This document shows positions 33,396 through 45,659 of a stretch of DNA of 64,000 nucleotides, piece after piece. The DNA is from Phycisphaerae bacterium (GTDB lineage: Bacteria; Planctomycetota; Phycisphaerae; Phycisphaerales; UBA1924): assembly GCA_014192545.1 (NCBI GenBank), contig BJHL01000002.1, positions 326,863 to 390,862 on the forward strand, given 5' to 3'. The position numbers and the translations under genes are program-made. The number at the start of each line of letters is the position of its first letter. The first letter of the stretch is position 1. The notes below the pieces were generated by a model that was not told where the DNA came from, searched no databases, and saw only the letters and a program-made list of their open reading frames with translations.

Positions 33396-35588
33396 ATGTC
33401 CAGCACGATCGCTTCCAACGGCAAAGCCACAGCATCAACGAACGGAACGCATCATCGCGACAACTCGCACGCGGATCTTCGCGTCGACCAGTCTTTCGCG
33501 AGCGATGTCTTCACGGAGCGCGTCATGCAACAGCGCTTGCCCAAGGAAGTCTTCAAGCGGCTCCAGCGCACCATCATGCACGGCGAGCCGCTTGAAGCCG
33601 GCCTTGCGGATGTGGTGTCGGCGGCGATGAAGGAGTGGGCGCTTGAGCGCGGCGCGACGCACTACACGCACTGGTTCCAGCCCCTCACGGGTTTGACGGC
33701 GGAGAAGCACGACGCGTTCTTTACGCCCGATGCTTCTGGCGGCGGCATGAGTGAATTCACGGGCAGCGCGTTGGTGCAGGGCGAGCCGGATGCCAGCAGC
33801 TTTCCTAGCGGCGGCATTCGTGCGACGTTTGAAGCGCGTGGTTACACCGCTTGGGACTGCACGAGCCCGGTGTTCATCAATCGCGATGCGGGTACGGCGA
33901 CACTTTGCATTCCCACGGCATTCGTGAGTTGGACAGGCGAAGCTCTTGACCACAAGACGCCATTGCTGCGTTCGATGGAAGCCCTGAGCGAGCAAGCGGT
34001 GCGGATTTTGAGAATCTTCGGCACCGACAGCGGCGTGACGCGCGTGATTGCGACGGCTGGACCTGAGCAGGAGTATTTCCTGATCGACCGTTCGCACTAT
34101 GTTGAGCGTGAGGACTTGGTGGCATCTGACCGCACGCTGTTTGGTGCGAAGCCGCCCAAGGGTCAGCAGCTTGAAGATCACTACTTCGGCAGCATTCCGA
34201 CCCGCGTGCTGGGCTTCATGAGTGAAGTTGAGCGCGAGTTGTATCGCTTGGGCGTGCCTGTCAAGACGCGGCACAATGAAGTAGCGCCGGGGCAGTTCGA
34301 GCTCGCGCCGATTTATGAAACCGCGAACATCGCATGTGATCACCAGATGCTCACGATGGAAACGCTCAAGCGCGTTGCGGGTCGGCATGGCATGCACTGC
34401 ATCGTTCACGAGAAGCCTTTTGCGGGCATCAATGGCAGCGGCAAGCACCTGAACTGGAGCATGACGACCAACACGGGCGTGAACCTGCTGGACCCGCGCG
34501 ACGACACGCACACGAACATGCAGTTCCTGGTGTTCCTAGTTGCTGTCATTCGCGCAGTGGATACCTATCCCGAAGTGCTGCGCATGAGCGTGGCGAGCGC
34601 GGCGAACGATTTCCGATTGGGCGCCAACGAAGCTCCGCCGGCGATCATGAGCGTCTTCTTGGGCGACATGCTCAGCGACATCATCGGTCAGCTTGAGACT
34701 GGCAACCCCAAGAGCACGATCAAGGGTGGCAAGCTTGACTTGGGTGCACGCACTTTGCCGCAGATTCCGCGGCACACGGGTGACCGCAACCGCACGAGTC
34801 CGTTTGCGTTCACGGGCAATAAGTTTGAGTTCCGGGCGGTGGGAAGCAGCGGCGCGGTCGCGTGGCCTGCGACGGTGCTGAACACGATTGTGTCGGAGAG
34901 CATTGATTACGTTGCGACGCAGCTTGAGAAGGAACTTGGCAAGAACCCAACCGAAGCCAAGATGATCGCTGGCGTGAAGAAAGTTCTGCAGCAGATCGTC
35001 AAGCAACACAAGCGAGTCATCTTTGATGGCGACGGCTACACCAAGGAATGGCACGAAGACGCGGCGAAGCGCGGCTTGCCCAACTTCCGCGAGAGCGTTG
35101 CGGCGATTCAGCAACTGGGCCTCAAGAAGAACATTGAGCTGTTCAAGAAGTATCGCGTGCTGACGAAGGTTGAAGTTGAAAGCCGTGAGCACATCTATCT
35201 TGAGAAGTACATCAAGCAGGTTCAGATCGAAGCCGATACGGCGGCGATCATGGCACGCACGGCGATCTTGCCGGCTTCGCTGCGGTATCAAACTGAGCTT
35301 GCTGAAGTTGTTGCAGCGACCGAAGCGGCGGATGTTGATGCGAGCGAAGTGCGTCAGCAACTTGAGGAGTACGCGGACTTGGTGGTCAAGCTGCGTAACT
35401 CGATCAAGCTGCTGGAGGCAACGCTTGAGCATGAAGGCGGCGATGTGAATCATCACGCTGAGCACATGCGCGATAAGGTGCGGCCTGCGATGGTTGAGCT
35501 TCGCAACGCGGCGGATGCGCTGGAAATTCGCGTGCCCAAGGACCTGTGGCCTTTGCCGACGTATCGCGAGATGTTGATGCTGAAGTGA
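33396..35588 (+). CDS. glnN: Glutamine synthetase type III
   Basis: I start at ATG 33396-33398 (MSSTIASNG, 730 residues) because GAAAGG lies 5 nt upstream and the 56 upstream codons are not conserved-looking. GSIII signatures are present: [68 protein letters not shown] and [20 protein letters not shown]. The enzyme makes glutamine from glutamate, ammonia and ATP in the cytoplasm. The length is that of GSIII (about 700-730), much longer than GSI. It is the only nitrogen-assimilation gene in the window. Confidence 0.97.
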   Translation: MSSTIASNGKATASTNGTHHRDNSHADLRVDQSFASDVFTERVMQQRLPKEVFKRLQRTIMHGEPLEAGLADVVSAAMKEWALERGATHYTHWFQPLTGLTAEKHDAFFTPDASGGGMSEFTGSALVQGEPDASSFPSGGIRATFEARGYTAWDCTSPVFINRDAGTATLCIPTAFVSWTGEALDHKTPLLRSMEALSEQAVRILRIFGTDSGVTRVIATAGPEQEYFLIDRSHYVEREDLVASDRTLFGAKPPKGQQLEDHYFGSIPTRVLGFMSEVERELYRLGVPVKTRHNEVAPGQFELAPIYETANIACDHQMLTMETLKRVAGRHGMHCIVHEKPFAGINGSGKHLNWSMTTNTGVNLLDPRDDTHTNMQFLVFLVAVIRAVDTYPEVLRMSVASAANDFRLGANEAPPAIMSVFLGDMLSDIIGQLETGNPKSTIKGGKLDLGARTLPQIPRHTGDRNRTSPFAFTGNKFEFRAVGSSGAVAWPATVLNTIVSESIDYVATQLEKELGKNPTEAKMIAGVKKVLQQIVKQHKRVIFDGDGYTKEWHEDAAKRGLPNFRESVAAIQQLGLKKNIELFKKYRVLTKVEVESREHIYLEKYIKQVQIEADTAAIMARTAILPASLRYQTELAEVVAATEAADVDASEVRQQLEEYADLVVKLRNSIKLLEATLEHEGGDVNHHAEHMRDKVRPAMVELRNAADALEIRVPKDLWPLPTYREMLMLK

Positions 35589-35783
35589 TTTGCGGCAGGT
35601 AGAAAGTGCAATATATTGGAACACCGGTCGCGAGTGCGGCCGGGTTCTCTTTTGGCATGGCCGGTGTGCACCCTTCGAGCTGCCAACTCGGTTCTGGATC
35701 GGTTGTGCGCTGGGGGTTTATCGATCCGAGCCTTCGCGGAGCCTCAGGCCCGGCGCCGGGGGGGAGGAACGGCTCGCTTGGGA

Positions 35784-36794
35784 TTAGCCAGCGGGCACCA
35801 AGTCGAACCAGCCCTTTTCGTTTGCGCGGACGCGGCGTAGTGGGTCGCCTGGCTCGTGGTCGAGGACTAGCAGCCAGTTCTCAGCGGCGGCCTGTCGCAA
35901 GAACCATGTCTTGGTAATCATGCTCGTGTACGGCTCGACGTCATACGCGAGGCTGTAAGCCTGTCCCAGATGAGCGGCGGTGGGCAGCACGTCGGGCGTG
36001 AAGACAATCGTGTTGCCTGCGGAGTCTTTGAAGTACATGGCTTGCTGGCCCCACGTATGGCCGGGCGTGCGGAAAACTCGAAGCCCCGGAAAGACTTCGA
36101 TGGCTCGCTGATCAAACCGAAGCATCGGTTCGTCGGCTTTGTCGGGCGTGATGTAACTCACAAACGGCGCGGGGGCGTCGATCAGCATGAGCCGATCGGC
36201 GATTGGGTCAAGGTGATCGCGAAAGTACGTGCGCGTCATCACGCTGCGATTGGCAATTGCATCATCCCATTCGCGGCGTTGCACAACCACGCGGGCGTTT
36301 GGAAATGTCAGCTTCACGCTGTGATCGGGTCTTGAGCCTGCCATGCCGCTTGCTGGGCCGGTCCAGTCGGGCTTTTCGCCTGCGAGAGGTAAACGCGTCA
36401 AACCTCCAGCGTGATCGAAGTGCAGGTGACTAACAATAATCGCGCCGATGTCTCTGGGATCGCAGCCAATCTCGCGGAGCTGGGCGTGGATCGAGGTTTC
36501 GTCCATGGCGAAAAGCTCTCGGCTTTTCGCGTCGAGTTTGTCGCCTGTGCCGACTTCGATGACGATGAGTTTGGGGCTGTCGAGTGGCTTGCCGGCGGGG
36601 TCGAGCGGGGCATCGCCGACGCGCTCGAGCAACAGGCAGTTATGCTGCACGGTGATGCGGCCTTTGTCGTCGGTTGGGACGGATCGGCTCCAAACGCTGC
36701 GCGGGATGAGTCCGAACATGCTGCCGCCGTCGAGGCGAAACTCGCCTGCACGCAGCAATCGCCAGTTGTAGCGGACATCGATGGGTGTTGACAT
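35784..36794 (-). CDS. Metallo-beta-lactamase-fold hydrolase
   Basis: ATG 36792-36794 gives 336 residues; the long upstream extension of the frame is not protein-like. The metal motif HxHxDH appears as SHLHFDHAGG, and further ligands are in RTPGHTWGQ, TPDVLP and LDHEPG. Sequence between motifs resembles lactonase/AHL- or aryl-ester-type hydrolases of the MBL superfamily. The substrate is unknown. No signal peptide is evident. It is convergent with glnN and divergent from the phosphoesterase gene 64 bp away. Confidence 0.88.
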   Translation of the reverse strand: MSTPIDVRYNWRLLRAGEFRLDGGSMFGLIPRSVWSRSVPTDDKGRITVQHNCLLLERVGDAPLDPAGKPLDSPKLIVIEVGTGDKLDAKSRELFAMDETSIHAQLREIGCDPRDIGAIIVSHLHFDHAGGLTRLPLAGEKPDWTGPASGMAGSRPDHSVKLTFPNARVVVQRREWDDAIANRSVMTRTYFRDHLDPIADRLMLIDAPAPFVSYITPDKADEPMLRFDQRAIEVFPGLRVFRTPGHTWGQQAMYFKDSAGNTIVFTPDVLPTAAHLGQAYSLAYDVEPYTSMITKTWFLRQAAAENWLLVLDHEPGDPLRRVRANEKGWFDLVPAG

Positions 36795-36858
36795 AACGGA
36801 GGATAAGGTGGGTTCGATGAAGCTGTCGATCCGTCGGTGGAAACGCGGGATTTGATGG

Positions 36859-38172
36859 ATGCAACGTGCCTCCATGAACTTGGTGGCATCGAATGCAGTA
36901 CGCATGTTCGTGTTCCTCGCCATTGTCACTTCGATTCCGCTGACTGGCATGCTCTGGGCGTGGTGGGCAGATCGTCGGCTGCGCAAATTGCAATCGGCGG
37001 GTTGGAAGCGGGCAGTGCTCGCGGGCATGGTTGCGGCGAATGTGTTGGGCTTTGCGTGGGTGTTGCTCGGGCGGATGTACGGATGGCACACGCAAGTGCC
37101 GCTCCTGTTTTTGGTGTCAGCTTTTGTGTGGCACTTGGTGGTTGTGCCTGTCATGCTTTTACTGACGATGACGCTGCTGACGGGCGAGGCGGTGGTGTGG
37201 GTCAGGAAGAAGTTGCAATCGCGGCTGGTGGTTGTTGAAGATGCTGCCGAACCTGCGTCTGCGCCCCAGTGTCATACCAGCGTCGAAGCGATGACGCTCT
37301 CGCGCCGAAAGGTGCTAGCGGCGGGAATTATGGGTGTGCCGGTTGCGCTGCAGGCGGGCGCGGTTGCGAAGGCGATGACGCAGCTTGATGAGTTTCGGAT
37401 TCGTGAGATTACGGTGAGGTTGCCGCAACTGCCGGCGGGGCTTGAAGGCTTGACGATTGCACACGTGACAGACACGCATGTGGGGCGATTCACGCATGGG
37501 GCGACGATTGAGACAATCGTGGCTCGCGTCAATGCTCTTCATGCGGATCTCGTGCTGCACACGGGCGACCTGATCAACGACAGTTTGGGTGATTTGCCGC
37601 TGGCAGCCGACATGATGTCGCGTTTTCGTGGCAGGTTGGGAACGTACATCGTGGAAGGCAATCACGATCTCTTTGAGAGTCGCAGCGGCTTTGCGAAGGG
37701 GCTGGAAGCTCGCGGCGTGCGATTGATCGCGAATGATGCGGTGACGCTGCAAGTGGGGAATGACAAATTGCAGTTGCTGGGGCTGCAGTGGGGGCCCTCG
37801 GATGTTGAGGACATTCGCACATCACGTGGGCGCGGCGCGATGCTCGACGAGCACATGGCCAGCATTGAGAAGTTCCGCGATCCGCAGGCCTTTCAGGTTT
37901 TGCTCTCGCACCATCCGCATGCGTTTGATAATGCTCTCGCGAACGGCGTGCCGCTGACACTTGCGGGACACACGCACGGTGGGCAGATCAATCTTGTCGA
38001 GGGTGTGGGCGCGGCAACTGGCAGCTACAAGTACATTACGGGGCTTTATGATCGCACCGATGCCAACGGCGACAGATCGGCATGCATCGTTGGAAACGGC
38101 ACGGGCAACTGGTTTCCGCTTCGCATCAATGCACCTGCCGAGGTGATAAAAATCACGCTCGCGAGAGCGTGA
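36859..38172 (+). CDS. Membrane-bound metallophosphoesterase (YkuE-like)
   Basis: The 437-residue protein has three or four membrane segments in the first 120 residues, a second leader-like stretch with LSRRKVLAAGIMGVPVAL (about 150-167, Tat-like) and a calcineurin-type phosphoesterase domain. Metal motifs are HVTDTHVG, HTGDLIN, EGNHDLF, LSHHPH and GHTHGGQ. This is the YkuE/UDP-2,3-diacylglucosamine-hydrolase-like group of membrane phosphoesterases. The substrate may be a lipid or nucleotide and cannot be read here. The start could be internal at codon 6 or 16. Confidence 0.9.
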   Translation: MQRASMNLVASNAVRMFVFLAIVTSIPLTGMLWAWWADRRLRKLQSAGWKRAVLAGMVAANVLGFAWVLLGRMYGWHTQVPLLFLVSAFVWHLVVVPVMLLLTMTLLTGEAVVWVRKKLQSRLVVVEDAAEPASAPQCHTSVEAMTLSRRKVLAAGIMGVPVALQAGAVAKAMTQLDEFRIREITVRLPQLPAGLEGLTIAHVTDTHVGRFTHGATIETIVARVNALHADLVLHTGDLINDSLGDLPLAADMMSRFRGRLGTYIVEGNHDLFESRSGFAKGLEARGVRLIANDAVTLQVGNDKLQLLGLQWGPSDVEDIRTSRGRGAMLDEHMASIEKFRDPQAFQVLLSHHPHAFDNALANGVPLTLAGHTHGGQINLVEGVGAATGSYKYITGLYDRTDANGDRSACIVGNGTGNWFPLRINAPAEVIKITLARA

Positions 38173-38199
38173 TTGGTGGGTTTGCGGTGCGTGTTGTGC

Positions 38200-38231
38200 G
38201 AATGGAGCGTTCGGTGCGACACGCTCCATTC
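38200..38231. terminator. Bidirectional hairpin between convergent genes
   Basis: GAATGGAGCGT (38200-38210) pairs with ACGCTCCATTC (38221-38231) around a 10-nt loop. It occupies most of the 63-bp space between the convergent phosphoesterase and beta-propeller genes. No strong T-run follows, but the perfect 11-bp stem and the position suit a shared terminator. Confidence 0.7.
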
Positions 38232-38235
38232 AGCA

Positions 38236-39396
38236 TCACTGCGGAATGTACTTGACAACCTGATTGCTCTGTGTGATTGCGTACAAGTTGCCGTCGACTT
38301 TCTTATCGCTGATGAAACGAACGATGCCTGGGGTTGCGAACTGCATGACCACCCGGCCGCGGGCTGCATCAACGACTGTGAGCGCTGTGCCGTCAAACAC
38401 CAGCACGTTCTTGCCGCGAGCGGCGATTGCATCGCCCGCAATATCCTTGCTCTTCCAGTTGACTTCGCCTGTGCGTGAGTTGAGCGAAGTGAGACCGTCG
38501 CCGGGGACGTTCACGTACAAGGCGTTGGCGTGAAGCATGGGTTGGCTAGTGAGCACAGATGGCGTGCGATACCGCCAGCGGGTGGTGCCGTTGCTGGCAA
38601 ACGCCCATACGGATTGGTCACGGCTGGCGACGTATAGCGTGTCGCTGCTCGCGACAGGGTTGCTACCCAAACCCCCGAAGGTCATCCCACGACCGACAAG
38701 GGACCCGCCATCGGGAGAGAAGAACATGACATCACCGCGTTGACTGACGACGCCCACAAGATCGCCGACTTTGACAGGATCAGCTTCGATGGTGCCATTG
38801 CCTTGAAAGCCCCAAGCTTTGAGACCGGTACCCAGGCGATGCGCGAGCACTTCGCCAACGCCAGTGCCGTAGATCAATTGCCCCGGCATGGCGACAGGCG
38901 CAGTATTGACGACGCGCTCAAAGCTTTCGCGGGCAAGCAAGCTGCCGTTGTTGAGTCCAAGCACAAAGGCTTCGCTCTCGCTGCTGACGATCAGGCGTGA
39001 TGCGTCGGCGGCGTCGCGCGTCAGACCAACGAACTTGGTGAGCGGGTTGGCGATGCTGGTGCTCCAACGCACCTGGCCGTTGTTGGCTTCGAGAACGGCT
39101 AGGCGCGATTGGCGGTCTTGAGCGACGATGACATCGTCAGCGGCGATGACATCGCGCACCATGTTCACGCCCTGCGTTGACGGGAACGGAAAGCCGACCC
39201 AATCAAGGCGATAGCCGGCGGTTTTCCAGTTCTCCCCGCTTATTGCTTGAGAATCGAAGGTCACAACCTGGGGCAACTTGCCCTGCGGGCGATTGTTCTG
39301 GCGAATACCGCCACCGCAGCCAGCCAGCGTGGCAAGGCCGCACGCGCAGGCAACCAGCGAAAGGCCAAAACCGGTCTTGCGATACGTCAAAGGCAT
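38236..39396 (-). CDS. PQQ-type beta-propeller lipoprotein (BamB-like)
   Basis: ATG 39394-39396 with AAGGATCG upstream gives 386 residues. The leader ends in a lipobox (LATLAGC). Repeated blades contain VRWSTSIANP, LKAWGFQGNG, TRWRYRTPSV and VNWKSKDI, the W-rich motif of PQQ-like repeats. BamB of the outer-membrane assembly machine and various periplasmic quinoprotein-like proteins share this fold; no PQQ-enzyme active-site residues are seen. BamB function is possible but not proved. It is divergent from the zinc-ribbon gene at 39548. Confidence 0.85.
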   Translation of the reverse strand: MPLTYRKTGFGLSLVACACGLATLAGCGGGIRQNNRPQGKLPQVVTFDSQAISGENWKTAGYRLDWVGFPFPSTQGVNMVRDVIAADDVIVAQDRQSRLAVLEANNGQVRWSTSIANPLTKFVGLTRDAADASRLIVSSESEAFVLGLNNGSLLARESFERVVNTAPVAMPGQLIYGTGVGEVLAHRLGTGLKAWGFQGNGTIEADPVKVGDLVGVVSQRGDVMFFSPDGGSLVGRGMTFGGLGSNPVASSDTLYVASRDQSVWAFASNGTTRWRYRTPSVLTSQPMLHANALYVNVPGDGLTSLNSRTGEVNWKSKDIAGDAIAARGKNVLVFDGTALTVVDAARGRVVMQFATPGIVRFISDKKVDGNLYAITQSNQVVKYIPQ

Positions 39397-39547
39397 GGGC
39401 GATCCTTCAAAGCTGGGGAACAAATGGACTGTCGGAAGGGCACAGGATAGCGGCAGATTCGCAACTGGGCGAATGACTTGTTGGTTGTACCCCAGGGTTG
39501 GTCGACCAGCCCTTGCGAATCAATCGCATCTGTGTTATGCTCATGGC

Positions 39548-40405
39548 ATGGAACAGCAATTGCCTGCAGCATCGAGCGGTTCGCCACAAACAGTCGGGTC
39601 AGCAGAGGGTACGGGCACCGTTGATTCTGATCGCGGGTGCGTGAAATGTGGGTACAACGTGCGCGGGTTGCCGTTCAAGGCGAACTGCCCGGAGTGTGGC
39701 ACGCCGGTCATTCAGTCGCTTCGAGGTATTTTGCTGCAATTTGCGGATCCAACTTACATCAAGGAAATTCTGACCGGAACTTCCTGGGTGCTCAACGGCA
39801 TTCTCGTTTCCATCGTGTTGGCGATTCTGGGTGGCTTGCTCGGTTTAGGAGCGGCTTTCGTGGCACCCAACCTCGCTTCTGGTACGATTTTGTTGTCAAG
39901 TTTCGTCAGTCTCGCAGTAGGTATTTGGATCTTTTTGGGATACCTCAAGCTGACGACACCCGATCCTCAGTTCACGGGTACTGAGCGACCGGATTCTGCG
40001 CGTCAGGTGGTTCGAGTTGCTGCTATCGCGAGCATCGTCATCAGTGCCCTGCAACTTTTAGTGGGTGGAATCTCGATCAGTGCAGGCAGCGTTCCCGGCG
40101 GTTTGCTAGGTATTTTGGGCTCGGTGCTGGGATTTGCGAGTCTCATCGCATTTGCCGTTCAGTTCTTCGCAACGATGAACTACATGATGTGGATGGCGGG
40201 TCGCTTTCCTGATATGTGGATATATCGTCGCGCCAAAACCTATCGCTGGCTGCTGCCTGTTTTGGGAACTGTGGGCGTGATTGTTCTTGTTGGCCCACTG
40301 ATTGCGCTGATCCTGTATTGGAATCTACTGGATCGAGTTCGCAAACACCTCAAAGCGATTACTGCTACTGGAGAACCCGCGGTACTGCCTGACATGATGG
40401 GCTGA
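39548..40405 (+). CDS. Zinc-ribbon membrane protein (copy 1)
   Basis: The ATG at 39548-39550 (MEQQLPAAS) gives 285 residues. After a short Ser/Gly-rich start comes a zinc ribbon with CVKCGYNVRG and CPECGTPV, then about six membrane segments (for example WVLNGILVSIVLAILGGLLGL and VLGTVGVIVLVGPLIALIL). I recognise it as one of four related proteins in this window (also at 40431, 43547 and 44448). The ribbon is cytoplasmic or periplasmic depending on topology. Function is unknown. It is followed after 25 bp by copy 2. Confidence 0.7.
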   Translation: MEQQLPAASSGSPQTVGSAEGTGTVDSDRGCVKCGYNVRGLPFKANCPECGTPVIQSLRGILLQFADPTYIKEILTGTSWVLNGILVSIVLAILGGLLGLGAAFVAPNLASGTILLSSFVSLAVGIWIFLGYLKLTTPDPQFTGTERPDSARQVVRVAAIASIVISALQLLVGGISISAGSVPGGLLGILGSVLGFASLIAFAVQFFATMNYMMWMAGRFPDMWIYRRAKTYRWLLPVLGTVGVIVLVGPLIALILYWNLLDRVRKHLKAITATGEPAVLPDMMG

Positions 40406-40430
40406 GCGATTCCACTTTGTACGATGCTCC

Positions 40431-41276
40431 ATGTCCGTTCCTGTTACCTCTCCCTGCTCTTCCTGCGGCTACGACGTCGCCGGGCTTGATTTGCAGGCAG
40501 TGTGCCCGGAGTGTGCAACGCCGGTCTGGACTTCGCGAGCCGAGTTTTTGGGCCGGTTGCCGATGGGGCATGCGGTTCGAGTTGGCCGAGGTATCGAGCT
40601 GTTTCGGCATGGGTTGCGAGTCTTGTTTCATTCGGCTGTCACCGCTGTTGCAGCGTTCGTCATTCTCATTATTCTGCTGCTTGTGGACTTGCGACTTCTC
40701 AAGAGCGTGTTACTGGCGTTCATGATCTTGCCGATAGCCTTGTCGATTGGCTTTGCGATGATGGCCGTCGGGCTTGGGATGTCGCTACGAGCGATGGAGG
40801 CAGGACGAGTAAGCAAGCCTTTCTGGTCGCGCACGCTGGTTGTCGCAACGTGGTCGTGCGGAGCGGTTTGCTTGCTTACTCCTTTACTCGCTCCACTGTC
40901 ACTATGGAGATCGCTACCGAACTTCATCTTCCTCGGCGTAAACCTACGTGCTTTCCTTTCGATCTGTATGTCCTGTTCATTCATGATCTTCTTCGCTCCG
41001 GTGCAGCACTGGCTCGTCGCCATCGCACTGCCGACAGGCCCTCAGCCTTCACGCTTGCAGATTGAGTCCAAACTCGCGGACGCGCCCGTCGTCTTTCTCG
41101 TCGCACTTGTTCTGAGCCTTGTTTCGATCTTCGATCAGCGAGCGATGCTCTTCGCGAACGTGATTCTGCTCATGGGCACATACTACTTCCTGCAACTGCT
41201 GCGACTCACGACGGAAGTGGCCGACCGATATAGCGACAGCACCATGCTTGTGCGCGGGGTGCTTCGTGGAAAGTGA
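40431..41276 (+). CDS. Zinc-ribbon membrane protein (copy 2)
   Basis: The 281-residue protein begins MSVPVTSP and has the ribbon CSSCGYDVAG and CPECATPV within the first 30 residues, then about six membrane segments (AAFVILIILLLVDLRLL, LLAFMILPIALSIGFAMM). It follows copy 1 on the same strand with 25 bp between them, and the shared ribbon suggests a tandem duplication that has diverged strongly in the membrane part. Function unknown. It converges on speA, which ends 18 bp away. Confidence 0.7.
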   Translation: MSVPVTSPCSSCGYDVAGLDLQAVCPECATPVWTSRAEFLGRLPMGHAVRVGRGIELFRHGLRVLFHSAVTAVAAFVILIILLLVDLRLLKSVLLAFMILPIALSIGFAMMAVGLGMSLRAMEAGRVSKPFWSRTLVVATWSCGAVCLLTPLLAPLSLWRSLPNFIFLGVNLRAFLSICMSCSFMIFFAPVQHWLVAIALPTGPQPSRLQIESKLADAPVVFLVALVLSLVSIFDQRAMLFANVILLMGTYYFLQLLRLTTEVADRYSDSTMLVRGVLRGK

Positions 41277-41294
41277 TGGTTTGGTTCTCTGCGA

Positions 41295-43301
<2,007 letters not shown>

Positions 43302-43546
43302 CGATGTTTGTCTTTTCCCGTCGAGGGAACGTGCCGCGGACATTTGCGAGACTGGTTGCCGTAGAAGCCGCTCTTCAACGCGGGTGCGACTTGCACGGAG
43401 CGATGGGCGCCCTTGCGGAGCCGGTTGCAGCAAGCTGCAACCGGACGCAAACGCCACCGCCACAAAAAGATAACGCATTCGTGCGCGGAAGCAAGTAGAA
43501 TCATCCCACAAGCGTGCGAAGTTTTGTATTTCTCTGCGTTGGCATT

Positions 43547-44470
43547 TCACGGGAGCGGTCGCGAGTGGACGAATTCCTCGACCTCGTACTCGGGTTTGCG
43601 AGCCAGCGCGTACTTCACGTGACGCAGCATCGTGTGCATGACGACGCAGCACAGCACGAGAGCCACCCACGTGAAAAACGCCAGAAAGCTGCCCAAAGGC
43701 AGCAGAAATACCAACGCCCACTTCAATCCGCGTGCGTGCGATTCCAGGTGCGTGTCGTCGGCCCGGTCTGCTAGTCGCTGGGTGAATCCCAGTAGTCCCA
43801 TGAGTGCAACCAGCGCGCCGACGGCGGCGAGCAGGTTTGCGGCCATGACCGCTGCCGCCTGAAACATCTGCGTACCGTCTAAGCCGTCTGCGAAGATATC
43901 CTCCGGAAACCCAGCCCAAACCAGAATCGCCGCCGTGAGCGTGCAGGCGATTGCAAATCCGTAACCCGCCAACGTTGCGATGCGCCAGCGTTGTTGTTTG
44001 GGTTCACCGGGTGTTTTGACTTCGGCTGTTTCGACTTCCCTCAATGTGTACCACCATGCGCCCAGCAGCTGCACGGCGAGTGGAATCATGTGCAGCATGG
44101 TTCGCAAGCCGCCAAAGAGTGCGTCCGAGGCGAGCTGCGTTGCGGGCGTGGTGGTCGCGTTTGGGTCTTCCGCGCGAGCGAAGAAGGCAACCGCTCCGGC
44201 AAACCAAATCAGCGGCAGGACAATCTCAGCGACCAATCCCCAGAACACCAGCCGCGCCCCGCGTTTGAGTCGGATCAGATAGGCTTTGGATGCATCTTCG
44301 AGCGGTCCACCTGCCACGGCTTCGGTGCGAATGGTGCCGCATTCTGGGCAGACCGCGGCGTGATCCACGCCTTGCATGCTATAGCCGCAGTTGCCGCACA
44401 CCGCCGCAACTGCACGCTTTATGCCGCGACCACGCAGCCCCAGTGCATCACGAGTTGCCCAGTTGCTCAT
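43547..44470 (-). CDS. Zinc-ribbon membrane protein (copy 3)
   Basis: ATG 44468-44470 (MSNWATRDALG) with AGGAAAA upstream gives 307 residues. The ribbon is CGNCGYSMQG and CPECGTIR, at about residues 25-50, followed by about six membrane segments (LVFWGLVAEIVLPLIWFAGA; FLLPLGSFLAFFTWVALVL). It overlaps the end of copy 4 by 23 nt, so these two are co-transcribed. It belongs to the same family as copies 1 and 2 on the other side of speA. Function unknown. Confidence 0.7.
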   Translation of the reverse strand: MSNWATRDALGLRGRGIKRAVAAVCGNCGYSMQGVDHAAVCPECGTIRTEAVAGGPLEDASKAYLIRLKRGARLVFWGLVAEIVLPLIWFAGAVAFFARAEDPNATTTPATQLASDALFGGLRTMLHMIPLAVQLLGAWWYTLREVETAEVKTPGEPKQQRWRIATLAGYGFAIACTLTAAILVWAGFPEDIFADGLDGTQMFQAAAVMAANLLAAVGALVALMGLLGFTQRLADRADDTHLESHARGLKWALVFLLPLGSFLAFFTWVALVLCCVVMHTMLRHVKYALARKPEYEVEEFVHSRPLP

Positions 44471-45578
44471 CGCGATTTTCCTGTGGCGTTGGCGTGCCAA
44501 TTGCCGCAACGGTCAGCAGCCGAGCTTGCAGACTTCTCGACAGCAGTTTGTAGGTGTGAAAGAAAATGTGCCAGATCAGAACCATCGCAGCGATCAGGCA
44601 AACCAGCGGCGTACCGCAGCCAAGGACGACCGCCATGATAAAGCCCGCACTACCCGTATCTGGTCTGCTTCCCGATCCACCGAAACCAGCCCCAATCGAG
44701 CCAAACACACCAATAAGAAAAAGTCCATAACCAACCGCGGGCGAAGCCACCACCAGCACCGGCAACAGCCAATACAGCCGTTTGGCACGTTTTGTTAGTA
44801 TCGCACTGGACTCATCGGTATCGAGATTCGCTAGCCACGTCACAATGGCCAACGGCGGCAGCAGCAAGCCAAGCAGCAACGGCACACCAGCGCAGCCCAT
44901 ACAACCGGTCACCGCGCCCATCCCCGCCATCGCATTCGCCGTCGCACCCGTGCGCGTAGCCGCGACAATAGTTGTGCCCGCGGTAGACAACGCTGCTACC
45001 GCCGCAATGCCAACGGCGACGCGCGTGAGCAACCTCGCGGTTTTGGGCTGACGATTCTCCGCCATACCCGGATGCGGCGTCAAGAACATCCAAAAGCCCA
45101 GGAGCATTGTGATGACGGGCACCACGATGATGAGCGTCCACAACATGATGCCCCCGCCCGAGCCTCGCATCGGCCCCGCTGGAAGTCCCACGGCACTCAA
45201 CCAATCTCCAAAGAGCACGCCAAGCAAGCCAAAGAACACCGCACCCCCGCAGTACGCAATCATGCCCCAATGAATCAGCCGCGTGGCCAGAACCATGCGA
45301 CGAAGATAATCCTCGGGCGCGTGTCGCAATCCACCATCAAGCGTGGCCGCGACTGGCGTGCCGCACTCGGGACACATCGCCGTGAGTTCCATCGACCGCA
45401 CGTTGTACCCGCAGCCCACGCACGGCGTGTCGGCCACGATCGCTGGCGCGGGCAGTGGGGGAGGCTGCACTGTCGTTGCCTGCGGCATGACATCCGGCGG
45501 CAATGGCGGGGGCGTTGGCCACGTGGGCGGAATCGGCAGCGGCTGCTGCGAAGGATCAAACTCGTCTGCTGGTTGCAC
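44448..45578 (-). CDS. Zinc-ribbon membrane protein (copy 4) with proline-rich N-terminus
   Basis: The start is GTG at 45576-45578 with GGAG 9 nt upstream; the protein has 376 residues. The first about 50 residues are proline- and glutamine-rich (IPPTWPTPPPLPPD), followed by the ribbon CVGCGYNVRS and CPECGTPV. Six or more membrane segments follow. It is the longest of the four copies. Its stop overlaps the start of copy 3 by 23 nt. The lipoprotein gene at 45660-46316 lies just upstream on the same strand. Confidence 0.7.
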   Translation of the reverse strand: MQPADEFDPSQQPLPIPPTWPTPPPLPPDVMPQATTVQPPPLPAPAIVADTPCVGCGYNVRSMELTAMCPECGTPVAATLDGGLRHAPEDYLRRMVLATRLIHWGMIAYCGGAVFFGLLGVLFGDWLSAVGLPAGPMRGSGGGIMLWTLIIVVPVITMLLGFWMFLTPHPGMAENRQPKTARLLTRVAVGIAAVAALSTAGTTIVAATRTGATANAMAGMGAVTGCMGCAGVPLLLGLLLPPLAIVTWLANLDTDESSAILTKRAKRLYWLLPVLVVASPAVGYGLFLIGVFGSIGAGFGGSGSRPDTGSAGFIMAVVLGCGTPLVCLIAAMVLIWHIFFHTYKLLSRSLQARLLTVAAIGTPTPQENRDEQLGNS

Positions 45579-45659
45579 GCTGCATCACTCCCCACATCCG
45601 CGCGTCTGCACTGTCACGATTGAGCCAATCACTTCGCCACGCGGCGTCGCGCCAGCAGC

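Noticed and set aside
35749-35760. CCCGGCGCCGGG palindrome after glnN as a terminator
   Set aside because: Short, no loop and no T-run; GC-rich palindromes of this size are expected by chance here.
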